Source of the DNA: Lachnospiraceae bacterium
Lineage (GTDB): Bacteria > Bacillota > Clostridia > Lachnospirales > Lachnospiraceae
NCBI GenBank assembly: GCA_024687125.1
Contig: JAILFA010000081.1
Coordinates: forward strand, 23,632-87,631
Direction: 5' to 3'
Length of the DNA: 64,000 nucleotides
The translations under genes and the position numbers were made by a program. The notes under the pieces are model-generated. The model did no database searches. It was not told where the DNA came from and was given only the letters and a program-made list of their open reading frames with translations. Below are positions 7,337-16,481 of the stretch, piece by piece (positions within the stretch are counted from its first letter, which is position 1; each line of letters begins with the position of its first letter).

Positions 7337-10300
7337 ATGAGTTATCTGCTGACTGCTGTATTTGAAAACGGATTCTGTGAACTCTATCTGCCCAGTGTGG
7401 ACAACAAAAAGGTCCCGCTGGAGATCAAGCCCTACATCACAGGCAGAGATGATGATGTCATCCTGCCGGTCGAGGTATGGGACGGCGTATGGACACTGTC
7501 CGGCCAGGGACGGTTCGTGATCACCCAGAACGAACAGCCGGTCGAGACGGTTGCGTTAAAGGAGGGACTGTTTGTCAACTGCGAGCTGCCGGACGGCCAG
7601 GTCTTTTCCCTGACCTGCGAGGAGGTGACGAACGGCAACACGCAGTTCCGCAAGTTCCTGATCAACGCGAATGCGCATTCCACGATCAGCATTGGCAATG
7701 ATGCGTCCAACGCGATCTGCTATGCCAACAAGTTTGTCTCCCCGAAGCACGCGGAGATCCAGATCGAGGGGGACAAGGCGGTCCTGCGCGATCTCAACAG
7801 CATGAACGGCACCTTCGTGAACGGCAAGATGATCGAGGGAGATCATCCACTTTCCTTCGGCGATATCATCTATATCATCGGTCTGAAGATCATCTATCTG
7901 GGCAGCACGCTCGCGATCAACAATCCCAAGGAAGCCTGCAAGGTCACGTATCTCAAGGAGATCAACATCAGCTCCGCGGGCAGCGGGGACGGAGATGAGG
8001 ATGAGGAAGCCGGCGAGGAGAGCTACTTCATGCGCACGCCCCGAAAGCTGGAGGTGCTTGACACGGAGACCTTTACGCTGGAAAAGTGCCCGCCGAAGCA
8101 GAAGCAGGAGAAGCAGCCGCTGATCCTGACGATCGGACCGTCCTTTACGATGGTCATTCCGATGGCGGTCGGCGCCATGATGACGATGGACTCCGGTTCC
8201 GGCTTCGGTATGGCCGGCCTCGTGATGAGCCTTGGCGCAGCGATCATCGGCGCGCTCTGGGCGATCATCAACACCGTTTATCAGGACAAGGTATACACGA
8301 AACAGGAAAAGAACCGCGTCGCGATGTACCAGGAATATGCCGTCAAGATGACCGGCCAGATCCGCGAAAAGATGAAACTGAACGCGGAGATCCTGGACAG
8401 AACCTATCCTTCCGCCGAGGAAGCTGCGGAGATCGGCATCAGGACAACCTCACGTCTTTGGGAGAAGAGCTCTGTGCATGACGACTTCCTGGATGTCCGT
8501 CTTGGCAAAGGCGATATCCCGTCGCTGAACCCCATTGAGACGCCCAAGGAGCAGGTCATGCAGGTGCATGATCCGATGAACAACAAGACCGAGGAGATCA
8601 AGGCGGCCATGTCCGTGCTGAAGGATGTGCCGGTCTCCGTCTCCCTCTATAAGAACCGTTTCGCCGGCATCGTATCCTCCAGCCGTGAAAAGGCGCTGAA
8701 CATCGCGAGGATCATCACCGTACAGCTTGCCAGTGCGCATCCCTACACGGATCTGAGGATGTGTGTGATCTTCCCGCCCAAGGAAAGAGCGGAGTGGGAG
8801 TACATGCGGTATCTTCCTCATGTGTGGTCGCCTGACGGCAAGACTCGTCTGATGTGCTGCGACAAGAACAGCGTCGGTGATGTCATGTTCGTCCTGTCCG
8901 ATATCATCCGCGAGCGGATGGAAAAGACCGGCCGCGAAGGAGCCAAGGCCGAGGAGGGCAAGAAGGTCCTTCCGCACTATGTGTTCATGGTCGCAGATCC
9001 CGCGCTGCTCGAGGAAGAAGCGATTTCCAAGTACCTGCTCAATCCGACCGAGGATATGGCGATCTCCGTTGTGATGCTCGCCGATTCGCCGGATAAGCTG
9101 CCGAGCAGCTGCCAGACGATCATCACGGATGACGGAGACGTTCACGGCTTCCTGTCGACGGTCAACGCTTTCCCGGCAAGAGACAATGTGAAGTTTGATA
9201 CGCTTTCCCTGAGCAAGGCGGATGCCTTCGCACGGACCCTTTCCGGTGTCCATCTGCGTGAGACCGGCGTATCCGCGGGTATCCCAGATGTACTTACTTT
9301 CCTTGACATGTACAAGACCTCCCGCGTGGAGACACTGGATATCTACCATCGCTGGCTGGAGAACCGCACCTATGAGAGCATGCGCGCCATGGTCGGTTAC
9401 AAGTCCGGAAACCAGCCGCTGTTCCTGGATATCCATGAAAAGTACCACGGACCGCACGGTCTGGTCGCAGGTACTACCGGATCCGGTAAATCCGAGACGC
9501 TGCAGAGCTATATCCTGTCTCTGGCGATCAACTACCATCCCGATGAGGTCGCGTTCATTCTGATCGATTACAAGGGCGGCGGTATGGCGCAGAGCTTTGA
9601 GGGCCTGCCGCATGTGTCCGGCGTGATCACGAACCTGGGCGGCAACGCAACGAACCGCGCGCTGCTTTCCATCAACGCGGAGATCAAGCACCGCCAGAAG
9701 CTGTTCAACGATTTCAAGGTCAAGCACATCGACGCATACATCGAACTGTACCGTTCGGGTGTCGCAACAGAGCCGATGCCGCACCTGCTCATCATCGCCG
9801 ACGAGTTCGCCGAGCTGAAAAAGGAACAGCCCGAGTTCGTGCGCTCCCTGGTTTCGGCAGCACGTGTCGGCCGTTCACTCGGTGTCAACCTGATCCTGGC
9901 GACGCAGAAGCCTTCCGGCGTTGTGGATGATGAGATCTGGTCCAACACGAGATTCCGCCTGTGCCTGCGTGTCGCGGACAAGTCGGATTCCAATGAAATG
10001 CTCAAGAAACCGGATGCCGCCTACATCACCGGAACCGGCCGCGGATACTTCCAGGTCGGCAGCGACGAAATCTTTGAGGAGTTCCAGTCCGGATGGTCAG
10101 GCGCCGCGTATGAGCCGGAGGTCGAATACACCGATGAAAAGAACGCCAAGGTCGAACTGATCAACCTGATCGGCCGCAGCGGTGTTCCGAAGAAGAAGGA
10201 CAAGAACAAGAAGAGCGACAATATCCAGAAGGTGACGCAGCTCGACGCGATCGTGAAGTACGCGTCAAAGATCGCCCAGGAGCACAGCATTCCCGCTGTA

Positions 10301-11941
10301 CGTCAGATCTGGCTTCCCGCGCTTGCCAAGAGGATCTTCCTCGACGAGGTCGCTTCGGAGAGGCAGGAGGGATACTCCCTGCGTCTGCCGATCGGTATCG
10401 CGGACAATCCGGAGATCCAGAGCCAGTATCCCGCGTATGTGGATTTCCTGGCGGACGGCAACCTGCTGATCTGCGGCCCTTCCGGTTCCGGCAAGACGAC
10501 GCTCCTGCAGACGATCCTGTATGGCACGGTGACGACGTATCAGCCGTCGGATGTGAATATCTATATCCTCGACTTCTCGTCTCGGACGATGACCGTATTT
10601 GCATCCATGCCGCATATCGGCAGCGTGTGCTTCGACGGCGACGACGACAAGCTGGACGACACCTTCTCGTTCTTCTCCACAGAGCTCACGGAGAGAAAGA
10701 AAAAGTTCGCCGGCATGGGCATCGGTTCCTTCAAGGAGTATGTGCAGCATAATTCCGACTGCCCGGCGCTCCTGCTGGTGATCGACAACTTCACCGCTTT
10801 CTATGAGAACTATGACAAGTACGATGACGATCTGGCGACGCTGACCAGAGAAGGCGTCAGCTACGGTATCTACACGGTGATCACGGCCAATGCTTCCGGA
10901 GATCTCAGGAGCCGCCTGCGCCAGAACTTCACAGCCGGTATCGCGATGCAGATGCCCGACCGCTTCGAATACGAGGCAGTCATCGGCGATCACACGGAGA
11001 TCGTGCCCGAGGGCAGAACACCCGGTCGCGGCCTGATCAAGGCACCTGTCCCGGTAGAGTTCCAGGTCGCGCTGCCTGTGCATGAGATCGACGGTCTCTC
11101 ACAGGCACAGAGCATCAAGAAGAGCCTCGGCAATGTTTCGGTCGATCCCGCGTCCAAGGGCGCCAAGAAGCCCGGCCAGGTACTTGAATCTCTGGGGATC
11201 AAGGAAGTACTCGGTGATGTAAAGGCGCTTTCCGAGAATCAGTTCGCCCTCGGCAGAACCATGGACGGAGAGACGCTCATAACGCTGGATATGGACAGCG
11301 AATACTGCGTCAGCATCGTGGGCTTCGGCAAGACAGGCAAGACCAACCTGCTCAAGGCGCTGGCTCTGCAGGCGATTCAGAAGGGCGATGATGTCATCCT
11401 CTTTGACGGAAAGAGCGAAGAGCTTAAGGAATTCGCGGCCGCAAACAAGATTGGCAGATATGTGACCGATGACGCCGGGCTGTTCCAGCTCATGCAGGAT
11501 GAGATCGTACCGCAGTTCGGCGAGCGCAACGCCCTTGTGAACGGCGCGAGGGAAGCGGGAACATCTCCTGTCGACGCCCTTAAGGATCATAAGAGGATCC
11601 TGTTCCTCATCAATGATTACACATCCTTTATCGAAACGGTCTACTCCGAGGATTACGGCATGAACGGATTCTTTGAGACGGCGCTCGAAAAGGGCAGAGA
11701 TCACAAGATCCAGTTTGTCGCGGCGATGACCGGCGACGATGTTTCGGACTGCGGCAGATATCAGGTATCCCGTCAGTTCACGACAATGGAGAGCGGCGTA
11801 TGCCTGGGCGGCATGTTCGACCAGCAGAATGTCCTTCACTGGGAGATGTCCTCGGCCGATGCCGTACGGCAGCTTCCTGCGGGCTTCGGATACGCGCTTC
11901 TCGGCGGAGCACCGGTGAAGATGCTCACACCGCTTGTTTAA
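7337..11941 (+). CDS. essC: EssC/YukB-type FtsK/SpoIIIE ATPase of a type VII secretion system
   Basis: The motor ATPase that recognises and exports WXG100-type substrates, 1534 residues. An N-terminal FHA region (about 90-190) has conserved SPKHAEI and NSMNGTFVNG. Two membrane spans lie at about 262-314. Three FtsK-like P-loop domains follow, with GTTGSGKS at 712-719, GPSGSGKT at 1047-1054 and the less canonical GFGKTGKT at 1329-1336. The first domain also carries the Walker B region HLLIIADEFAEL. This layout (FHA, two spans, three ATPases) is that of Firmicutes EssC. The gene lies between the coiled-coil trio and the YukD and WXG100 genes. Ribosome site AAAGGAG at 7322-7328 fixes ATG 7337. 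Confidence 0.95.
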   Translation: MSYLLTAVFENGFCELYLPSVDNKKVPLEIKPYITGRDDDVILPVEVWDGVWTLSGQGRFVITQNEQPVETVALKEGLFVNCELPDGQVFSLTCEEVTNGNTQFRKFLINANAHSTISIGNDASNAICYANKFVSPKHAEIQIEGDKAVLRDLNSMNGTFVNGKMIEGDHPLSFGDIIYIIGLKIIYLGSTLAINNPKEACKVTYLKEINISSAGSGDGDEDEEAGEESYFMRTPRKLEVLDTETFTLEKCPPKQKQEKQPLILTIGPSFTMVIPMAVGAMMTMDSGSGFGMAGLVMSLGAAIIGALWAIINTVYQDKVYTKQEKNRVAMYQEYAVKMTGQIREKMKLNAEILDRTYPSAEEAAEIGIRTTSRLWEKSSVHDDFLDVRLGKGDIPSLNPIETPKEQVMQVHDPMNNKTEEIKAAMSVLKDVPVSVSLYKNRFAGIVSSSREKALNIARIITVQLASAHPYTDLRMCVIFPPKERAEWEYMRYLPHVWSPDGKTRLMCCDKNSVGDVMFVLSDIIRERMEKTGREGAKAEEGKKVLPHYVFMVADPALLEEEAISKYLLNPTEDMAISVVMLADSPDKLPSSCQTIITDDGDVHGFLSTVNAFPARDNVKFDTLSLSKADAFARTLSGVHLRETGVSAGIPDVLTFLDMYKTSRVETLDIYHRWLENRTYESMRAMVGYKSGNQPLFLDIHEKYHGPHGLVAGTTGSGKSETLQSYILSLAINYHPDEVAFILIDYKGGGMAQSFEGLPHVSGVITNLGGNATNRALLSINAEIKHRQKLFNDFKVKHIDAYIELYRSGVATEPMPHLLIIADEFAELKKEQPEFVRSLVSAARVGRSLGVNLILATQKPSGVVDDEIWSNTRFRLCLRVADKSDSNEMLKKPDAAYITGTGRGYFQVGSDEIFEEFQSGWSGAAYEPEVEYTDEKNAKVELINLIGRSGVPKKKDKNKKSDNIQKVTQLDAIVKYASKIAQEHSIPAVRQIWLPALAKRIFLDEVASERQEGYSLRLPIGIADNPEIQSQYPAYVDFLADGNLLICGPSGSGKTTLLQTILYGTVTTYQPSDVNIYILDFSSRTMTVFASMPHIGSVCFDGDDDKLDDTFSFFSTELTERKKKFAGMGIGSFKEYVQHNSDCPALLLVIDNFTAFYENYDKYDDDLATLTREGVSYGIYTVITANASGDLRSRLRQNFTAGIAMQMPDRFEYEAVIGDHTEIVPEGRTPGRGLIKAPVPVEFQVALPVHEIDGLSQAQSIKKSLGNVSVDPASKGAKKPGQVLESLGIKEVLGDVKALSENQFALGRTMDGETLITLDMDSEYCVSIVGFGKTGKTNLLKALALQAIQKGDDVILFDGKSEELKEFAAANKIGRYVTDDAGLFQLMQDEIVPQFGERNALVNGAREAGTSPVDALKDHKRILFLINDYTSFIETVYSEDYGMNGFFETALEKGRDHKIQFVAAMTGDDVSDCGRYQVSRQFTTMESGVCLGGMFDQQNVLHWEMSSADAVRQLPAGFGYALLGGAPVKMLTPLV

Positions 11942-11972
11942 CTGTTGTGCGATCATGTGGAGGTGATGAATT

Positions 11973-12227
11973 ATGAGTAAAGTATTTCTTGAGACCAAGG
12001 TTCCCGGGATCGCTAAGACCTATGAGTTTTCGGCGGATTCCATGATGAAGGTGGGAACGGTAAAACGGGCGATGATCGAGCAGATCAGCGCGGTGGAAAA
12101 CATGACGGTCTTTCAGGATCCCGATAAGGTGCTGTTCTGCAGCATCGATATGCAGGGACTCCTGCAGGACGGAGAGACGCTGGGCAATGTCGGCGTTAAG
12201 AGCGGCGATCAGATCATGCTGATCTGA
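11973..12227 (+). CDS. YukD/EsaB-like ubiquitin-fold protein
   Basis: An 84-residue small protein with a beta-grasp pattern: KVFLETKVPGIAKTYEFSAD, a helix with VKRAMIEQI, and a final strand GVKSGDQIMLI. Size, ending and position directly after essC match the YukD/EsaB family, cytoplasmic ubiquitin-like partners of type VII systems. It has no C-terminal GG, as expected for YukD, which is not conjugated. GGAGGTG lies a few bases before ATG 11973. Its exact role in secretion is unsettled even in model species. Confidence 0.85.
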   Translation: MSKVFLETKVPGIAKTYEFSADSMMKVGTVKRAMIEQISAVENMTVFQDPDKVLFCSIDMQGLLQDGETLGNVGVKSGDQIMLI

Positions 12228-12269
12228 ACGGATTCATAGGTATTGTGTGTACTCACGAAAGGAGGCGCC

Positions 12270-12575
12270 ATGGCGGATATGACAAATGTTGATGCCGATA
12301 AGCTCAGGCAGACAGCGCAGAGGATCGGCAGTCTCGCGGCAGAACTGAACGGAAATGTAGCCAAGATCAGTGATGCCCTGAACAGCCTTGCAAAGGGCTG
12401 GCAGTCACAGGTGGCTACGCAGTTTATGCAGAACTGGCAGGCGGATCAGGATGCCCTCCACGAGATGGTGGATCAGTACCTGGAGGTTCAGGACATCATG
12501 GTCGCGCTGGCGCAGGACTTTGACGCATCCGACAATGAGGCCGGGAGCCTGGTCGGCAAACTGCAGATCAGGTAA
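12270..12575 (+). CDS. WXG100-like protein 1 (WQS in place of WXG)
   Basis: A 101-residue helical-hairpin protein of the EsxA/EsxB type. Two helices are separated by a turn reading LAKGWQSQVATQF, where the usual Trp-x-Gly is Trp-Gln-Ser, with a Gly just before the Trp. Start ATG 12270 is set by GGAGGCG at 12261-12267; the frame extends upstream to 12243 but without a ribosome site. It is the first of five tandem WXG100-type genes after yukD. No clear YxxxD/E export signal is seen at its C-terminus, so it may be a partner of another family member rather than the signal carrier. Confidence 0.85.
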   Translation: MADMTNVDADKLRQTAQRIGSLAAELNGNVAKISDALNSLAKGWQSQVATQFMQNWQADQDALHEMVDQYLEVQDIMVALAQDFDASDNEAGSLVGKLQIR

Positions 12576-12587
12576 TAAGGAGGGATT

Positions 12588-12911
12588 ATGGCGGCAGGAA
12601 ATGATACCAAGGTTGATACCGCGCTACTGCTCAACACGGCGGAGACACTCACACCTCTGATCAAGGGCCTGGAAAATGTCTTTGAGCAGTTCCAGCAGGA
12701 AGTCAAGAACTCCCGCGGAGAGTGGCAGGGCGATACTTCCGATGACATCAGGAATACCGCGGCGCAGCTCAAGGAGAGCTCCGCGGAGATCATCAAGGTT
12801 CTCAGTGCATATGTAACAGGGCTTAAGGAAATGGCCGGTATCTATGACAAGGCGGAGACCAACGTGTCGAATACCAGCAAGACGTTAAGCTTTGACAAGA
12901 CTTTCAAGTGA
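12588..12911 (+). CDS. WXG100 family protein 2
   Basis: A 107-residue predicted helical hairpin with turn motif EWQGDTSDDIRNT, a proper WXG. The C-terminal half contains IYDKAE, which fits the YxxxD/E type VII export signal. AAGGAGGG at 12576-12583 gives a strong start at 12588, 12 bases after the preceding gene. It is likely a secreted substrate, or one half of a heterodimer with a neighbouring WXG100 protein. Confidence 0.9.
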   Translation: MAAGNDTKVDTALLLNTAETLTPLIKGLENVFEQFQQEVKNSRGEWQGDTSDDIRNTAAQLKESSAEIIKVLSAYVTGLKEMAGIYDKAETNVSNTSKTLSFDKTFK

Positions 12912-12922
12912 GGTAAAGGTTC

Positions 12923-13219
12923 ATGGCGATCAAATTTAATTACCAGCAGACAATGCAGCAGGCGCAGAATCTGGAACGCATGGCATCCGATCTCACCGGT
13001 AAGACGAAGACAAGGCTGACGGGTGTCAAGGATACGCTGACAGCGGCCTGGACCGGAAGCAGCGGAAAAGCGTTTGTCAAGTTCCTGGCGGACGCGGAAG
13101 CGGATCTGGACGCGAAAGCAAGGTATCTCAAGGGTGTTGCCGATTATCTGAAGAAATCGGCCAACAAGATCAAGCAGGCGGAGGATGCCGCGAAGTCTTC
13201 TGCGGCAGGCATCTCATAG
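12923..13219 (+). CDS. WXG100 family protein 3
   Basis: A 98-residue protein with the hairpin turn AAWTGSSGKAFVKFL, a standard WXG motif. The second helix is basic near the end (YLKKSANKIKQAED), and no YxxxD/E signal is obvious. The ribosome site GAGGTAAAGG precedes ATG 12923. It shares little sequence with its neighbours outside the motif, so the set is divergent rather than a recent tandem duplication. Confidence 0.9.
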   Translation: MAIKFNYQQTMQQAQNLERMASDLTGKTKTRLTGVKDTLTAAWTGSSGKAFVKFLADAEADLDAKARYLKGVADYLKKSANKIKQAEDAAKSSAAGIS

Positions 13220-13232
13220 AAAAGAGGGCATG

Positions 13233-13541
13233 ATGGCAGCAAAAAATACCGTAAATATCCAAAGAATGAGGACGGCCGCTTCCGAGCTCGATCGGATCTA
13301 TACGTCCATGTCAAATCAGATCAAGAAACTCGAGGAGACGATCGCCGCTGTCAAACAGAACTGGCACGGCGATGCCGCGAACACCTATCTGAAGCAGTAT
13401 GAAAAGAATCAGAAGGCTTTTCAGAACATGGCAAATGCCATCAGATCAGCTTCGCAGGCGCTCACACAGTCAAGCAACACATATGATCAGGCGGACAACA
13501 GCGCAATGGATGTTGTTCAGAAGATCGGCAAGAGGGGGTAA
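13233..13541 (+). CDS. WXG100 family protein 4
   Basis: A 102-residue protein with the turn QNWHGDAANTYLKQY (WXG) and the C-terminal signal-like TYDQAD (YxxxD). The frame is open from 13185, but the ribosome site AGAGGG at 13223-13228 places the start at ATG 13233, or less well at the adjoining ATG 13230. It follows the preceding WXG100 gene without a separate promoter. Confidence 0.9.
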   Translation: MAAKNTVNIQRMRTAASELDRIYTSMSNQIKKLEETIAAVKQNWHGDAANTYLKQYEKNQKAFQNMANAIRSASQALTQSSNTYDQADNSAMDVVQKIGKRG

Positions 13542-13552
13542 GGGGGTAGACT

Positions 13553-13882
13553 ATGGCAACTGATGTAAATTTACAGGTTGACGCACCAAAACTCAGATCC
13601 CTTGCCGAATCGGTCGACAAGGTACAGACCGGTCTCAAAGAATCCTGCTACGCCGCCAAGGGACAGATCGACGGTCTGAAGAATATCTGGACCGGTGAAG
13701 CCGCGACGTCCTATCAGACGAGCTTTCAGAAGCTGATGGACAAGTGCAGCGAAGCGCTGACCACGCTGGGCAAGATGGTAAACTCTCTCTATGAGACAGC
13801 GGACCGGTATGACAAGAACTTCAAGTCTGTCAAGGACGATGTGAAAAACATTCCGAAGCTTCCAACAAACCTTTTCAAGTGA
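13553..13882 (+). CDS. WXG100 family protein 5
   Basis: A 109-residue helical-hairpin protein with the turn NIWTGEAATSYQTSF (WXG) and the segment SLYETADRYDKNF, which contains a YxxxD export signal. GGGGGT lies before ATG 13553, and the gap from the previous gene is 11 bases. The C-terminus ends in a short Pro/Lys tail (NIPKLPTNLFK). It is likely co-expressed and co-secreted with the other members. Confidence 0.9.
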   Translation: MATDVNLQVDAPKLRSLAESVDKVQTGLKESCYAAKGQIDGLKNIWTGEAATSYQTSFQKLMDKCSEALTTLGKMVNSLYETADRYDKNFKSVKDDVKNIPKLPTNLFK

Positions 13883-13903
13883 TCCGAAGGGCGGGGAAAG
13901 ATT

Positions 13904-14758
13904 ATGGCTTATAAAGTATCGTACAAGGTTGTCTCCGAGCAGGGAGAACAGCTCAAGAACATCGCAAAGGATATGGAGAACTATATCTCCCAGATCAATC
14001 AGATCGTGCCGAAGCTCGGCAATGACGAACTGCTGCAGTCCGTCCGGACGGATCTCGGTAAATTCAGACAGCAGCTCGAAGAGGAAAAGACCATCCTCAA
14101 CCTGGCGGGGCAGGTCATCGTGGATGTACTGCAGACCTACACAGGTACAGAGAAAAAGAACGTGCAGAGGGTTGACCGGGCCAAGGCGCACAACCGTGAT
14201 TTCTACAAGCGCCCCGTAGTTGTGGCATCCGCGGGGGGCGGTGCGGCAGCTGCGGCGACTGCTACGGCAAGAGCGACCGCGACGGCAACAGCGACAGCGA
14301 CCAGCACATCGACCTCCACCGTTTCAAATTCGAGCTCGAGCAATACCACCGTCAATTACAATGTAACGGTCAATGAGGCGGCGCCGGCTGCAGCGGCCGC
14401 TCCGAATCCTGCTCCGGCAGCTTCCGCGGCGCCTGTGAACACAGCAGCATCGTATGCTTCGGAACCGGCCGCAGCGACAGCTTCGTTTGACTCCGCACCG
14501 GTCGAGACAGCGTCTTTTGACTCCGCGCCTGTCGAAACATCGTTTTCTTCCGCGCCGATGGATGCCATGGCATCCGCTGCGGGTGATTATGCAGCGGGAT
14601 TTGCTGATACCATCGCGGATACGGCTTCGAGTGCCGCCGGCATGTCGGCAGCCGGAGTTGCCGGGATCGCCGCGGCAGGCGCTATGGCGGCGGCAGGCGG
14701 CGGTGTCGCGGGATACGCGGTGTTGGACGCCAAAAAGCATAAGAACGAAGAAGAATAG
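13904..14758 (+). CDS. Ala/Thr/Ser-rich protein with helical head and C-terminal hydrophobic segment
   Basis: A 284-residue protein at the end of the WXG100 cluster. Residues 1-110 form a helical region of WXG100-like length and style (EQGEQLKNIAKDMENYISQI) but without a WXG motif. Residues 113-240 are low complexity: an Ala/Thr alternation, a Thr/Ser run and two near-copies of ASFDSAPVET. A long hydrophobic Gly/Ala segment (about 243-275) may span the membrane and is followed by a charged KKHKNEEE tail. It may be a membrane-linked substrate or accessory protein of the secretion system. The family is unknown. A terminator follows directly. Confidence 0.75.
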   Translation: MAYKVSYKVVSEQGEQLKNIAKDMENYISQINQIVPKLGNDELLQSVRTDLGKFRQQLEEEKTILNLAGQVIVDVLQTYTGTEKKNVQRVDRAKAHNRDFYKRPVVVASAGGGAAAAATATARATATATATATSTSTSTVSNSSSSNTTVNYNVTVNEAAPAAAAAPNPAPAASAAPVNTAASYASEPAAATASFDSAPVETASFDSAPVETSFSSAPMDAMASAAGDYAAGFADTIADTASSAAGMSAAGVAGIAAAGAMAAAGGGVAGYAVLDAKKHKNEEE

Positions 14759-14778
14759 ACTGTTTATCCCAAAGGATG

Positions 14779-14839
14779 AAAAAGAACCTTTTCCACAGCG
14801 CTTTCTGCTGAAAAGCCGCTTTGGAAAGGTTCTTTTTTA
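14779..14839 (+). terminator. Rho-independent terminator of the secretion locus
   Basis: The arms AAAAAGAACCTTTTCCA (from 14779) and TTGGAAAGGTTCTTTTTTA (to 14839) pair with a single bulged base, and an inner AGCG/CGCT pair closes the loop. The right arm runs into the T tract. It lies 20 bases after the last gene of the cluster and just before the ilvN promoter. Confidence 0.85.
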
Positions 14840-14868
14840 TTGCTTTTTCAGAGGAGCTCGTATATAAT
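14840..14868 (+). promoter_or_regulatory. Promoter of ilvN-ilvC
   Basis: TTGCTT (14840-14845), a 17-base spacer and TATAAT (14863-14868). Transcription would start about 35 bases before ilvN, leaving no room for a T-box or leader-peptide attenuator, so feedback on this operon must work in another way. Confidence 0.8.
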
Positions 14869-14909
14869 ATTGGACTGATAGGCTTTTCATTTAAGGAGCA
14901 TATACATCC

Positions 14910-15416
14910 ATGCGAAAAAAGGTACTTCAGCTGCTGGTTGACAACACCTCTGGTGTGCTTTCCCGCATTTCCGGGCTGTTTTCCAGGCGCGGCTACAATA
15001 TTGAGAGCATCACGGCCGGCGTGACCGCGGATCCCAGATATACGCGCATCACGATCGTGACGAGCGGTGATGACGAGATCCTCGATCAGATCGAAAAGCA
15101 GGTTGCCAAGCTCGTTGATGTGCGGGACATTCATGAACTGAAACCCGATGAGAGCGTCTACCGCGAGCTCTGCCTTGTCAAGGTGCGCGCGGATGCTCAG
15201 ACCCGCGTGGATATCACGATGATCGTCACCAACATGTTCCGCGGCAAGATCGTCGATGTCGGACCCGAGAGTCTGATCGTCGAGATCACCGGAACGCAGG
15301 CCAAGATCGACGCGTTCCTCAGGATGCTGGATAACTATGAGATCCTGGAGCTGGCCCGCACGGGTATTGCGGGACTGGGACGCGGCGTGGATAAAGTGAT
15401 CTATCTTAACGATTAA
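14910..15416 (+). CDS. ilvN: Acetolactate synthase small (regulatory) subunit
   Basis: The regulatory subunit of acetohydroxyacid synthase, 168 residues, the usual length of the IlvH/IlvN family. It enhances the catalytic subunit IlvB and carries valine feedback control. The N-terminal ACT domain is clear (LQLLVDNTSGVLSRISGLFS, RGYNIESITAG), and the C-terminal domain includes IVEITGTQAKIDAFL and ends with ELARTGIAGLGRG. AAGGAGC precedes ATG 14910. Unusually for a BCAA operon, the catalytic subunit gene is not adjacent; ilvC follows 27 bases later. Confidence 0.97.
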   Translation: MRKKVLQLLVDNTSGVLSRISGLFSRRGYNIESITAGVTADPRYTRITIVTSGDDEILDQIEKQVAKLVDVRDIHELKPDESVYRELCLVKVRADAQTRVDITMIVTNMFRGKIVDVGPESLIVEITGTQAKIDAFLRMLDNYEILELARTGIAGLGRGVDKVIYLND

Positions 15417-15422
15417 TCATAA

Positions 15423-16478
<1,056 letters not shown>

Positions 16479-16481
16479 GTT

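Noticed and set aside
14220-14330. Repetitive GCGAC/GCAAC sequence as a DNA repeat array
   Set aside because: It follows codon phase and encodes the Ala/Thr/Ser linker of the gene at 13904; not a separate repeat or CRISPR.
14869-14909. Leader-peptide or T-box attenuator before ilvN
   Set aside because: The leader is about 35 bases, too short. The nearby hairpin at 14779-14839 lies upstream of the promoter and ends the previous operon.
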